DNA of 64,000 nt from Bacillota bacterium (GTDB lineage Bacteria; Bacillota_I; Bacilli_A; Erysipelotrichales; Erysipelotrichaceae): positions 62,001 through 126,000 of the forward strand of contig JAEWFZ010000014.1 in the NCBI GenBank assembly GCA_023388535.1. The letters are read 5' to 3'. The notes beneath the pieces were generated by a model. That model did no database searches. It had not been told where the DNA came from and saw only the letters and a program-made list of their open reading frames with translations. The position numbers and the translations under genes are program-made. Shown here one piece after another: positions 22,373 to 31,377 of this stretch; position 1 is the first letter of the stretch, and each line of letters opens with the position of its first letter.

Positions 22373-25333
22373 CTATGGAATAAGTTCTTTTCCTAATATA
22401 TGGTTTGCAATAGCAACATAATCCTGAGAATTAACTTTGCCATCTTTGTTGACATCAGCAGCGATTAAATCGTTGCCAGTAAGTACTTTTTTACCAAGAA
22501 TATGATTTGCAATAGCTACATAATCCTGTGAGTTTATTCTTCCATCGCCATTAATATCCCCAAGTTTAACCGTAGCTTCAACTTGTTTCTCCGTATACTG
22601 AGCAAAGATATAACCAGTCTTTCCTTGATAGGAAATCTGAATCCAAGTGCCATCCCCTACTGGTTTACCCTCAACAATAGTGTTGTGTGGTAACAACCCA
22701 AGACGAGAGGAACTGGTTGAAGTAGAACTACGTACAATTAAACCAGAAGTAGAAGTTATCCGATATTTATTGGTGGTAGTCTCAACTGGTTTCTTAACCA
22801 GGTTACTGATGGAGCTATTGAGCGCTGTAACTTGACCATTGATTTCAGCTTGAGTAGCTGAGGCCTTATCATAAATCGCTTGTGCATTCTTAATAGCTGT
22901 TTGTAGTTTCTGATAAGAAGCATCGGTATAATCAGTCGCTTTGTAAGCAACGGCTTTATCAAGCGTTGCTTTTAGTTCCGATTTGTTAACTAGCTTATCG
23001 ATAGCACTATTGAGCGCTGAAACTTGAGCGTTGACTTCGGCTTGAGTCGCTGCAGCCTTATCATAGACTGCCTGCGCGTTCTTAATAGTCGTTTGTAAGG
23101 CCTGGAACGAGGCACTGGTATAATCTGCGGCTTTATAAGCATTGGCTTTATCAATGGTAGTCTTTAATACCGTTTTATTAATTACCGGTTGTTGTGGCGT
23201 TGATGTTGCTGGTTTGAGATATCTGGCACTGACAAAGGCTGGTTTACCGTTATAAAGGGTCCAGACCCAATCCTTATCCAGAGAAACTCCAGCAATCTTA
23301 TCCCCAACGTTGAGGGTAGCTAATGAAGTAGCACTGGTCGATGGTTCTAAACGAACATTCAGACCATTACCGGTACTCTCTAAACTTTCGGTATTAGGCG
23401 GCGTGATTTGTTTTGCGTATTGCGAGGAAACAAAGCCACTACGAGTACCATAGGTAACTTTTAACCACTCTCCATTGTATGGAAGCCCTTGAACTCTCGT
23501 TTTATAAGCAAGTGTCGTTAACGTGGTGGAACTGGTATTTGGTTCACTGCGCAGTCTTAGACCTGCGGTAGCCGTAATTTCATAAACCCCGTGCGCACCA
23601 AACATATCGGCTTCTACTGGAGGTGTTGGTTCGCTTGGAAGCTCTGGTGTAGGTACCAGTGCTGGATCTTTAGGTAAAGTGCCCTTGCCATTGGCATAAG
23701 CAATTTGAACAATATTCTCTTTCGCAATATAACCAAAGGTCATTTCCCAATCATAGGCTTGACGATAACGAGTTTTACTATCTCTAACCATCGGCGTGGT
23801 TAAACGAACTTTGTACATGCCTAATTTTTCAACATTAGCATCCGGTACCACAATTACGGTTTGATGAGTTAAATTACGTTCTCCTGACGGATAGGTATAG
23901 TAAGTATCCGTAGAGTTTAAATTCTTGAACACTGGAATATCAACTTTATCCTTTAAGATACCTAGAGTAAAATTGCCCCAATCTTTTAGGCCGTTATATT
24001 TATCCAAAGTGAAAGCCACACTAGCTACCGATACCCCCCAATATGGATCCGAGGCATATTTAAGATTGAAACCATTAGCTTTGTTACCAAAGTAGGCTCC
24101 TCTAAAATGATTTCCAATATGGTTGTAGGAGACATGACCATACCCTTCGATATTAACTCGCATATGGTCATCCACCGAATTGGCCGGATGAGGATAACTG
24201 CTCGCCGAAGATCCTGGCGAACTATCGACCGCATTCCAACCAAATAAATTATTTTTTCTTAAAGCAATATTTGAACTACCCCAAGCTGATTCAATCGCAG
24301 CTAAGGATACAAACATTAACGCGTTCATATCATATTTAACTTGGCCGTTCATAAACGCAAAGCCAAGATTATACATCACCGAATTAGAAGACGTTTTCTT
24401 AAGCACCGAAGAAATGTAGCGATCAATAACTTCTCTAGTAATAAACGATTTCGAGTGAATCGGTAAATACTGATAGTAATTATAGTATTTTTCAGCGCTC
24501 GCTTTTTGGGTCATCATCCGATCGCTATAAAAGTCAATTCCGTTCAAAGAATAATAGCGAACCCCAGTCTTCATCCATGCTGGAGCAAGCCCATAGGTCG
24601 TCCGCATCGTCGCACTGGTCGTAGTCGATTTTGGATTTGGATATACAAATTGAATTTCTTTACGACCGCTTGAACTATTCGTAACGGCTTGATAGTACTG
24701 ATCGTTAATTACCCGATAGAAGACCCCGTAATTATAGGTACTAGTCGTTCTACCACCGAGTGGAATACGCCAAGCTTTTTCAATAAAAATCATCGGGATA
24801 ATATCAATCTTCTGTTGATCGACATAACCCGTATTACCGGCTACATTAATTTTAGCGACAAAATTATTTCGAGTCGTTGAAAAATGTGTCTCAAAATAGT
24901 CTAAAATTCGATAACCATTAATATAGGTATCCTGATAGTAACTGGACGAGTATTGTAAATTGGGATTGGAACGAATATTCATGATAACATCCGCACTTTC
25001 AATCCCGGAACGATACGGATAAGACATCGCTTTCGCTCGATTCGCAGCAATAATTTTTAATGGACTTTTCGACGATTGATGGCGAATGACCAAATTCGAG
25101 GTCGTCGAATACTGATCCTTCATCGCCTTTAAAGCTTCATTAAAAGTATTGTAGGAACCTACCACCACAAAATCAGCTTCAGTTGGTCCCGTAATATCTT
25201 CTAAAGAATATTTAGTTAAATCTCGTTCTAAACCTTCATCAGGTTGAGCTTGTACCTTTGTTACTGGATAAACCAGCGACATCAGCAAGAGCATTGATAA
25301 TAGTAATTTGCTAAGATACTTAAATTTGTTCAT
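22373..25333 (-). CDS. Secreted glucosaminidase with SH3, FIVAR and dockerin modules
   Basis: A probable peptidoglycan hydrolase. Order in 986 residues: signal peptide (1-29), N-terminal region of unknown fold, glucosaminidase domain (about 335-465; SLAAIESAWGSSNIA with the likely catalytic Glu, KNNLFGWNAVDSSP), and two bacterial SH3 domains (about 580-712). Two tandem FIVAR repeats (about 716-847), a third SH3 (about 850-918) and a type I dockerin follow. The dockerin (923-986) has two near-identical Ca-loop units DINGDGRINSQDYVAIANH and DVNKDGKVNSQDYVAIANH. The dockerin predicts binding to a cohesin-bearing partner, as in clostridial multi-enzyme surface complexes; none is obvious nearby. 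SH3 units should bind the wall. Confidence 0.87.
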   Translation of the reverse strand: MNKFKYLSKLLLSMLLLMSLVYPVTKVQAQPDEGLERDLTKYSLEDITGPTEADFVVVGSYNTFNEALKAMKDQYSTTSNLVIRHQSSKSPLKIIAANRAKAMSYPYRSGIESADVIMNIRSNPNLQYSSSYYQDTYINGYRILDYFETHFSTTRNNFVAKINVAGNTGYVDQQKIDIIPMIFIEKAWRIPLGGRTTSTYNYGVFYRVINDQYYQAVTNSSSGRKEIQFVYPNPKSTTTSATMRTTYGLAPAWMKTGVRYYSLNGIDFYSDRMMTQKASAEKYYNYYQYLPIHSKSFITREVIDRYISSVLKKTSSNSVMYNLGFAFMNGQVKYDMNALMFVSLAAIESAWGSSNIALRKNNLFGWNAVDSSPGSSASSYPHPANSVDDHMRVNIEGYGHVSYNHIGNHFRGAYFGNKANGFNLKYASDPYWGVSVASVAFTLDKYNGLKDWGNFTLGILKDKVDIPVFKNLNSTDTYYTYPSGERNLTHQTVIVVPDANVEKLGMYKVRLTTPMVRDSKTRYRQAYDWEMTFGYIAKENIVQIAYANGKGTLPKDPALVPTPELPSEPTPPVEADMFGAHGVYEITATAGLRLRSEPNTSSTTLTTLAYKTRVQGLPYNGEWLKVTYGTRSGFVSSQYAKQITPPNTESLESTGNGLNVRLEPSTSATSLATLNVGDKIAGVSLDKDWVWTLYNGKPAFVSARYLKPATSTPQQPVINKTVLKTTIDKANAYKAADYTSASFQALQTTIKNAQAVYDKAAATQAEVNAQVSALNSAIDKLVNKSELKATLDKAVAYKATDYTDASYQKLQTAIKNAQAIYDKASATQAEINGQVTALNSSISNLVKKPVETTTNKYRITSTSGLIVRSSTSTSSSRLGLLPHNTIVEGKPVGDGTWIQISYQGKTGYIFAQYTEKQVEATVKLGDINGDGRINSQDYVAIANHILGKKVLTGNDLIAADVNKDGKVNSQDYVAIANHILGKELIP
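22791..23184 (-). repeat. Two tandem FIVAR-encoding repeats
   Basis: Two direct repeats of about 192 and 200 bp, each coding a FIVAR unit (AYKAADYTSASFQALQT and AYKATDYTDASYQKLQT) with high base identity. A third, more distant copy is in the next gene at about 21,755-21,960, indicating module exchange between neighbours. Confidence 0.75.
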
Positions 25334-25349
25334 AAATAAACCTCACTAA

Positions 25350-26264
25350 CTACTCGAAGATTACTTGATAACCTTGGTTAACGCGTTCGTAAGCATTCTC
25401 AAAAGGTATGACAAATATCATAAATCCTTCCTTCTTCTCACTATCAGGACTAAAGATATTTTGAGCGTTGATTAAACGATAACTACCATCTAAGGCCACA
25501 TAACTTTCCTCTTCAAAAAGTTTAAGTTTTAACGTCGCCTTTTTATAATTAATAAGTTTACCTTCAGGCGCTTTGATTCCTAAAACAACGACTCGCTCGT
25601 TGGGTTGTAATTTAATCGGACTCCATTGTCCCTCTTGATTGCGGCGTTGAAGACCGGCTTTATCGGCTCTTTGAACACGATAAATAACCTCTTTAGCCGA
25701 GGTACGTTTAAATACATAACCGAGAGACATTTGTTGATAATGTTGATCATGATCGATAGTTTTCACTAATTCGGTTTCCTCATTGGCTAAATTAAATTTT
25801 ATATTATTTATCAAAGGATATTCACTCGCTAATAAAATATCTGAATCATGTAATCTATTGATGGGTATCAACAATTCAGTATTTAATTTCTTTTCCTTGC
25901 TTGTAAGTTCTACGCGATCTTTAAATCGAGTAAAATCATATCCTTTAGAAATCATAATATCGAGCCATGGTGAAATCTCCGATAAGACTACTCCATCCTC
26001 CGTGTAAAAGTTTTCCAATTTTACATTGACTGGATCATCATCGCTAAAGGTAACATCAGCCAAAACATAACGAAACTCAAGATCCTCAAGATTATACACC
26101 TTATATTGGTTCACTTTCATACTTAGAGTCGAACGTTGTGCCATCGATAAGGCGTCGGTACTATTAACTTTTTCAACCACAAAATTAAGTCCAGTTAATA
26201 GTCCAATAAAAATTAAGATGGTTAATCCGATAGTAACTAAAGAACGAATCGTTTTTTGTAACAT
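25350..26264 (-). CDS. Membrane-anchored protein of unknown function
   Basis: The 304-residue protein has one N-terminal transmembrane segment (about 10-30; LVTIGLTILIFIGLLTGL) and an extracytoplasmic remainder predicted to be beta-rich, with repeated KLKLFEEES- and YQVIFE-type strands. I recognise no domain. The ATG at 26264 is used (GGAG eight bases upstream; a TTG one codon earlier is less likely). It is first in the three-gene surface unit, followed after 16 bases by the dockerin glucosaminidase, so it may help its export, folding or wall placement; that is inference from position only. Confidence 0.6.
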   Translation of the reverse strand: MLQKTIRSLVTIGLTILIFIGLLTGLNFVVEKVNSTDALSMAQRSTLSMKVNQYKVYNLEDLEFRYVLADVTFSDDDPVNVKLENFYTEDGVVLSEISPWLDIMISKGYDFTRFKDRVELTSKEKKLNTELLIPINRLHDSDILLASEYPLINNIKFNLANEETELVKTIDHDQHYQQMSLGYVFKRTSAKEVIYRVQRADKAGLQRRNQEGQWSPIKLQPNERVVVLGIKAPEGKLINYKKATLKLKLFEEESYVALDGSYRLINAQNIFSPDSEKKEGFMIFVIPFENAYERVNQGYQVIFE

Positions 26265-26292
26265 CAAATCTTCTCCTTTGTGGCTACATATA

Positions 26293-26301
26293 ATAATACC
26301 A
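26293..26301 (-). promoter_or_regulatory. Surface cluster promoter candidate
   Basis: TGG-TATTAT on the minus strand in the 75-base gap between the rseP stop and the first surface gene; no convincing -35 box. Confidence 0.4.
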
Positions 26302-26339
26302 TATAAAAGCCCACCGTTAACAAAACTCTAAAGCCTAAA

Positions 26340-27401
26340 CTAGACTAATTTGACGATATCTTGAATGGAAACAAAGATGATCAAAGCCAATAATAAAACA
26401 AAAGAACCAATAATTAGTGCCGATTCAATGCGTTTGTTGGCTGGTTTCCCGGTAATCATCTCATAGAGAACAAAGAGAATTCTACCGCCATCCAAGGCTG
26501 GTATCGGTAATATGTTAAATACTCCAAGATTGATTGATAATAAAGCCGTCAGCTGAACCAAGGCCCAAGGCCCGTAGTTTGCGACCGCCGAAGTCTCTTT
26601 GAAAATACCAATCGGACCGGACATATTGTTCAGACCAATTCCCCTAAACAACTGAACCAATGCCACAAAAATAAGCTTTATCATCTGAAAACTATAGGAA
26701 AACGCTAAACCTATCGCACTGAAGAAATTAATTCTTTCGCCAGGCACCCCTTCAAAACCAATCCCCACCTGATAGGCGTTGGCTTGTTCCATATAAATTG
26801 GTGTGATTTGGTAGGTTAAAGTTTCGCCATTACGTTTAATGGTATATTCAATCATATTTTGGTTATTGGTCGTCGCCAGTCTTAGATCTTCGTATTTGTT
26901 TACCGGATAGGTTTCGCCATTGACCACGACTTGAATAATTTCATCATCTTCCCGTAACCCGGCCTTGGCGGCTGGGGAATCTGGTGTGACGGAAGCGATA
27001 ACATTGGAAGTATGACCTGGAGTGGCATAGAGGCTAAATACCAAGGAAAACAATAAGATTCCCAAGAAAATATTCATGATGACGCCCGAAATTAAAACAA
27101 TAATTCGTTTAATTGGGGCAATCCCATTTAAATACCGTGATTTAGGTAAGTCTTCTGGAAAAATAGTTAACTCACCATCGTGTTCCCCAGCCATCGACAC
27201 ATAACCTCCCAATGGCAGTAAGCGTATAGAGTATTTCGTTTCTTTGCCTTGATAAGAATAGACCTTAGGCCCCATACCAATCGCAAACTCGGCACAATAC
27301 ACTTTAAAAATCTTAGCCGCAATCAAATGACCCAGTTCATGTACTAAAACTAAGAGGCCCATTAAGACCACAAATATAGATATATTTTTAATAAATTCCA
27401 T
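26340..27401 (-). CDS. rseP: RIP metalloprotease RseP/RasP (site-2 protease)
   Basis: A zinc protease that cuts transmembrane segments of anti-sigma factors and signal peptide remnants inside the membrane. The 353-residue protein has HELGH in the first transmembrane helix (about residues 17-21, zinc ligands and catalytic Glu), a PDZ domain (about 105-190; DSPAAKAGLREDDEI), and NILPIPALDGGR, the second active-site motif with the LDG aspartate. The start at 27401 is chosen because AAAGGA is six bases upstream; the longer frame lies inside dxr. It overlaps dxr by 14 bp and ends the rpsB-to-rseP gene run. Confidence 0.94.
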   Translation of the reverse strand: MEFIKNISIFVVLMGLLVLVHELGHLIAAKIFKVYCAEFAIGMGPKVYSYQGKETKYSIRLLPLGGYVSMAGEHDGELTIFPEDLPKSRYLNGIAPIKRIIVLISGVIMNIFLGILLFSLVFSLYATPGHTSNVIASVTPDSPAAKAGLREDDEIIQVVVNGETYPVNKYEDLRLATTNNQNMIEYTIKRNGETLTYQITPIYMEQANAYQVGIGFEGVPGERINFFSAIGLAFSYSFQMIKLIFVALVQLFRGIGLNNMSGPIGIFKETSAVANYGPWALVQLTALLSINLGVFNILPIPALDGGRILFVLYEMITGKPANKRIESALIIGSFVLLLALIIFVSIQDIVKLV

Positions 27402-28551
27402 GGCGAATCCTTTCTGAGATTTCAAGGGCCAAAGCTCTAGATTTCTTATCCACAGCCATCACATCTTGAGCATCGCTTATTTCACGATTATCCACCGAAG
27501 CTACCGTTTGTAAAACGATCGCTTCCAGCTGATAATAATTAATTTCATCTTTTAAAAACTGATTTACTGCTACCTCATTAGCGGCATTCATAACAATCGG
27601 TAAAATCCCCCCTTGCTGACCGACCGATAACGCCAGTTCAAACAACGGATAGCGATTCTTTTCTACCGGTAAAAGCCGCAAGTTTAGACCTTTACTAAAA
27701 TCAATCGTTTTAGTATCTAGCTGTAGATGTTGATGATCGGCAAGTGCGTAAGCGATCGGTAAACGCATATCGCTGGTTGCCATTTGTGTAATTAGCGAAC
27801 CATCAACAAATTCAACCATACCATGAATCAATGATTCCAGTTGAATCAAGACTTCAATATTTTGATAATCTAAACCAAATAACCAATGGGCTTCGATCAC
27901 TTCAAAACCCTTATTCATCATCGTTGCGGAATCAATGGTTATCTTAGCACCCATATCCCAATTTGGATGTTGAAGGGCTTCGTTTTTTGTCTTATCCGCC
28001 AACTGATCGTGGCTTAAATCTCTGAAAGCCCCACCCGACGCAGTGATGATTACCCGTTTTACTTCGTCCATAGGATGTTGTTGTAAGACTTGATAGAGGG
28101 CTGAATGCTCGGAATCGATTGGCGTTAATAAAACTTGATGTTGCTTGATCGCTTCCATAATAATAGAACCACCAGCCACCAGCGTTTCTTTATTGGCTAG
28201 AGCGATGTTTTTCTTTAACTCAATCGCTCTTAAAGTTGGTTCAAAGCCAGCAAATCCTGATAAGGCATTGATAACCCAGTTCGCCTGGCTAGCTTCAATC
28301 AGCGCCATCAAACCTTGGTCCCCATAAAAAAACTTAACCTTTTCATAGGTTTTTAAAATTTCGTCTTCTGGTTTTTCAATCGTATAACAAAATCGAATCG
28401 ACTCATATTTATCCAAAATATGAATCGCTGTTTCCATGCGATACCCTACCGCAAACGATTCTAGTACAAATTGATCAGGATGTTGATCAATCACTTCTAA
28501 GGTTTGTAAACCAATCGAGCCAGAAGCCCCTAATAAACATAAAACTTTCAT
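27388..28551 (-). CDS. dxr: 1-deoxy-D-xylulose 5-phosphate reductoisomerase
   Basis: It converts DXP to 2-C-methyl-D-erythritol 4-phosphate with NADPH, the committed step of the MEP isoprenoid pathway. Seen over 387 residues: LLGASGSIGLQTLEVI (NADPH loop), ANKETLVAGG, PIDSEHSALYQVL (metal ligands Asp and Glu), TASGGAFRDL and NWDMGAKITIDSATMMNKGFEVIEAHWLFG. It overlaps cdsA by ATGA. With uppS two genes upstream it supplies precursor for the undecaprenyl carrier lipid. Confidence 0.97.
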   Translation of the reverse strand: MKVLCLLGASGSIGLQTLEVIDQHPDQFVLESFAVGYRMETAIHILDKYESIRFCYTIEKPEDEILKTYEKVKFFYGDQGLMALIEASQANWVINALSGFAGFEPTLRAIELKKNIALANKETLVAGGSIIMEAIKQHQVLLTPIDSEHSALYQVLQQHPMDEVKRVIITASGGAFRDLSHDQLADKTKNEALQHPNWDMGAKITIDSATMMNKGFEVIEAHWLFGLDYQNIEVLIQLESLIHGMVEFVDGSLITQMATSDMRLPIAYALADHQHLQLDTKTIDFSKGLNLRLLPVEKNRYPLFELALSVGQQGGILPIVMNAANEVAVNQFLKDEINYYQLEAIVLQTVASVDNREISDAQDVMAVDKKSRALALEISERIRHGIY

Positions 28552-29336
28552 AGTATTGTCCTAACTGTCGAAAATAACATAAAAATAATCGCAACCATAC
28601 ACATCGAAAAAATCAAGGAGTCCAAGCGATCTAAGATACCGCCATGACCAGGAAGTAAAGAACCGAAATCTTTGATTTCAAAATTACGCTTAATCATCGA
28701 GAAAAATAAATCACCGATTTGAGCGCTAGCTGGTACAATGGCTGAAATCAAAACAATCAATCTAATATCTAAGGTCCCTTGTAAGAAGTAAAGACCAAAG
28801 GCTAACGACGCAATCAGTCCGGTTAAGTAACCGCCAATAGCGCCTTCAACCGTCTTATTGGGTGAAATTCTTGGAATAAGTTTACGTTTACCAAAAGCTG
28901 ACCCAAATTGGTAGGCTCCGGTATCGGCGCCATAATTAGCAATCGCGATCCAAAGAAACGCGGTATTACCAAAATAAGCGAAAGTATTGACCATCATAAA
29001 CAGGCCCAGGGCGACCACGGAAACCATCATAAACAAAAACGAAACTTCCGAAATCGACAACCAATTAAAGACAATCGCAAACAAAATAAGAATCACTAAA
29101 TGGAGCACCAATAAAGCCACCATTTTCTCCAAACCAGCAAAAATGCTTAGACCAAGAATTAAATAAATCTCAACCAAAATTAGTGGATGGGATTTATCTT
29201 TGAACAAATCATAGATTTCATAGCCCGCAAAAAGAGCGAGAAACAACATTAACCCCGTGAACGTTTTAGCACCAAGAAAAATCACCATCAAGACAATGGC
29301 GGCAATAACGATACCGGTAATCCAGCGTTGTTTCAT
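28548..29336 (-). CDS. cdsA: Phosphatidate cytidylyltransferase
   Basis: It makes CDP-diacylglycerol from phosphatidate and CTP, the branch point of phospholipid synthesis. The 262-residue protein is almost entirely hydrophobic (about seven or eight membrane segments) and carries the CDS signature near its C-terminus, KDFGSLLPGHGGILDRLDS. GGAGG precedes the ATG, inside the end of uppS. It is the usual neighbour between uppS and dxr. Confidence 0.96.
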   Translation of the reverse strand: MKQRWITGIVIAAIVLMVIFLGAKTFTGLMLFLALFAGYEIYDLFKDKSHPLILVEIYLILGLSIFAGLEKMVALLVLHLVILILFAIVFNWLSISEVSFLFMMVSVVALGLFMMVNTFAYFGNTAFLWIAIANYGADTGAYQFGSAFGKRKLIPRISPNKTVEGAIGGYLTGLIASLAFGLYFLQGTLDIRLIVLISAIVPASAQIGDLFFSMIKRNFEIKDFGSLLPGHGGILDRLDSLIFSMCMVAIIFMLFSTVRTIL

Positions 29337-29339
29337 CTT

Positions 29340-30038
29340 TTATAATCCTCCAAATCTACGTTGTCGCTTTTGAAATTCTTGTAAACAAAGCTCTAAGTCT
29401 TCGCCGGTAAATTCTGGCCAGGCTTTATCGATAAACATCAATTCGCTATACGCTAATTGATATAAAAGGAAATTAGATATTCTTTCTTCCCCGGAGGTAC
29501 GAATCATTAAATCTACCTGTGGATAACGACCGGATTGAAGATAATTGAGAAAACCCGCTTCATCTAAATCATTTTCTCGTTTTTGGTTAACAACATCTAA
29601 GGCATAGGCCTTAGCGGCTTCAACGATTTCCTGACGGCCACCGTAATCCATCGCAATCACCAGCTTCATGCCGCTATTGTTACTGGATTTTATAACCGCC
29701 CGATCGAGCACTTTTTGAGTACTGCTAGGGATCCTTCCCGGCAAACCTAAGATTTCTACTTTGATATTATATTTCATAATATCACTCATATAACTATCAA
29801 AAAAGAAAGCGGGTAATTTCATTAAGAATTCCACTTCTTTCTTGGGACGTAACCAGTTCTCGGTAGAAAAGGCATAGAGTGTTAAAACTTCTATACCTAA
29901 TTGACTTGCTGAAATCGCGATATCACGAACGACTTGTACCCCGATCTGATGACCTTGGGTACGCTGTTGATTTTTACTTTGAGCCCAACGGCCATTGCCA
30001 TCCATGATAATTGCTACATGTTTAGCAAGCGAGCTCAT
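29340..30038 (-). CDS. uppS: Undecaprenyl diphosphate synthase (isoprenyl transferase)
   Basis: It extends farnesyl diphosphate with isopentenyl diphosphate units to the C55 carrier used in cell wall synthesis. In 232 residues the active-site motif IIMDGNGRWA (about 10-19) with catalytic Asp, STENWLRP, and the C-terminal RTSGEERISNFLLYQLAYSE motif are all present. The ATG overlaps the frr stop by one base (TAATG). Confidence 0.97.
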   Translation of the reverse strand: MSSLAKHVAIIMDGNGRWAQSKNQQRTQGHQIGVQVVRDIAISASQLGIEVLTLYAFSTENWLRPKKEVEFLMKLPAFFFDSYMSDIMKYNIKVEILGLPGRIPSSTQKVLDRAVIKSSNNSGMKLVIAMDYGGRQEIVEAAKAYALDVVNQKRENDLDEAGFLNYLQSGRYPQVDLMIRTSGEERISNFLLYQLAYSELMFIDKAWPEFTGEDLELCLQEFQKRQRRFGGL

Positions 30039-30577
30039 TATACTTGTAAAATCTCATCGCTTTTTTCTTTGGCGATTTCTTCTACCTTTTTAATAAACTC
30101 ATCGGTTGTTTTTTGGATTAAATCCAATTCGCGTTTTTCCATATCTTCGCTTAAATCATCATCTTTTTTAATCTGATCGTTAATATCACGACGGACGTTG
30201 CGAATCATGATTTTTGCCTCTTCCGCATACTTACCAACATCTTTGACAATGTTTTGACGGGTTTCTTGGGTCAACGCAGGAACATTCATCCGCACTACCG
30301 TGCCATCGTTTTGAGCATTAAAACCAAGATTAGCGGCGTTAATCGCTTTCTCGGTAGCTTTTAATTGTGATGGGTCAAATAGTTTAACGACTAATTGGGT
30401 TCCTTCGACCACTGAGATTTGAGACATTTGATGAATCGGCGTCATTTCTCCATAGTAATCGATCATTACTTTAGAAAGCATCGATGGGTTAGCGCGCCCT
30501 GTTCTTAAGGTGGCTAGATTCTCTTCGAAGGAGCGAATAGCCGATGTCATTCCTTCTCTAGCTAGTTCATTATACAT
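30038..30577 (-). CDS. frr: Ribosome recycling factor
   Basis: RRF splits post-termination ribosomes with EF-G. The 179-residue protein shows the family core TLRTGRANPSMLSKVMIDYYG, the hinge, and the C-terminal helix with RNVRRDINDQIKK...SEDMEKRELDLIQKTTDEFI. The start has AAGGAG at good spacing, three bases after pyrH. It lies in its classical position between pyrH and uppS. Confidence 0.97.
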   Translation of the reverse strand: MYNELAREGMTSAIRSFEENLATLRTGRANPSMLSKVMIDYYGEMTPIHQMSQISVVEGTQLVVKLFDPSQLKATEKAINAANLGFNAQNDGTVVRMNVPALTQETRQNIVKDVGKYAEEAKIMIRNVRRDINDQIKKDDDLSEDMEKRELDLIQKTTDEFIKKVEEIAKEKSDEILQV

Positions 30578-30579
30578 AA

Positions 30580-31293
30580 TTACTCTCCTTTCGTAATTAA
30601 AGTTCCGACAACCGTGCCGCGAGCGGCTTTAACAATGTTGCCAGGTTGATTCATATTAAACACGACTAAATCAATGTCATTTTCCATACACATGGAAGTG
30701 GCGGTAGTATCCATAACCGTCAACGATTGTTTAATCATATCCATATAAGTTAGTTTATCATATCTTTGAGCATCTTTATCAATTTTTGGATCGGCAGAGT
30801 AAACGCCATCAACACCATTTTTAGCCATTAAGATGACATCAGCTTTGATTTCCGAAGCTCTTAGCGCGGCGGTCGTATCGGTTGAGAAATAAGGACTTCC
30901 TGTACCCCCACCAAAAATAACTACTCTACCCTTCTCAAGATGGCGAATCGCCCGGCGAATGATGAAAGGTTCCGCCACTTTAGGCATATCGATTGCGGTT
31001 TGAACGCGCGTTTCAACACCAATGCTTTCCAAGGCGCCTTGAATTGCTATCGCGTTGATAACCGTACCCAACATACCCATGTAGTCGGCTTGAACCCGAT
31101 CGATCGGAAGTTGTGAGGATTGTTTACCGCGGATAATATTACCCCCGCCACAAACAACCGCAACTTCAATACCTAATTGAGTTAAAGTTTTGATTTCATC
31201 CGCTAATTGTAATAATACTTCAGAACTAAATTGAGCATTACTATTATCGCTTAGCGCTTCTCCACTTAATTTTAGAACAATTCTCTTATACAT
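30580..31293 (-). CDS. pyrH: UMP kinase
   Basis: It phosphorylates UMP to UDP in pyrimidine nucleotide synthesis. The bacterial hexameric type is shown by KLSGEALSD at the N-terminus, [22 protein letters not shown] and the [20 protein letters not shown] region across 237 residues. GAAAGGAC precedes the ATG. A strong terminator-like hairpin separates it from tsf upstream, so its expression may depend on partial readthrough. Confidence 0.97.
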   Translation of the reverse strand: MYKRIVLKLSGEALSDNSNAQFSSEVLLQLADEIKTLTQLGIEVAVVCGGGNIIRGKQSSQLPIDRVQADYMGMLGTVINAIAIQGALESIGVETRVQTAIDMPKVAEPFIIRRAIRHLEKGRVVIFGGGTGSPYFSTDTTAALRASEIKADVILMAKNGVDGVYSADPKIDKDAQRYDKLTYMDMIKQSLTVMDTTATSMCMENDIDLVVFNMNQPGNIVKAARGTVVGTLITKGE

Positions 31294-31307
31294 ATTGTCG
31301 TCCTTTC

Positions 31308-31336
31308 AAAAAAGGAAGAGCTACTCGTGCTCTTCC
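31308..31336 (-). terminator. Terminator or attenuator between tsf and pyrH
   Basis: GGAAGAGC-ACGAGTA-GCTCTTCC, an 8-bp GC-rich stem followed by six T on the minus strand, in the 84-base gap after tsf. The pyrH ribosome site follows directly, and no strong promoter for pyrH was found, suggesting partial termination. Confidence 0.8.
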
Positions 31337-31377
31337 TAGTTAATGATATTCTTTACAGAACTCAAGTTTGGCACGAA

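Noticed and set aside
22791..23184. Tandem repeats as a CRISPR or transposon
   Set aside because: They are in-frame FIVAR-coding units inside a secreted protein, without spacers or terminal repeats.
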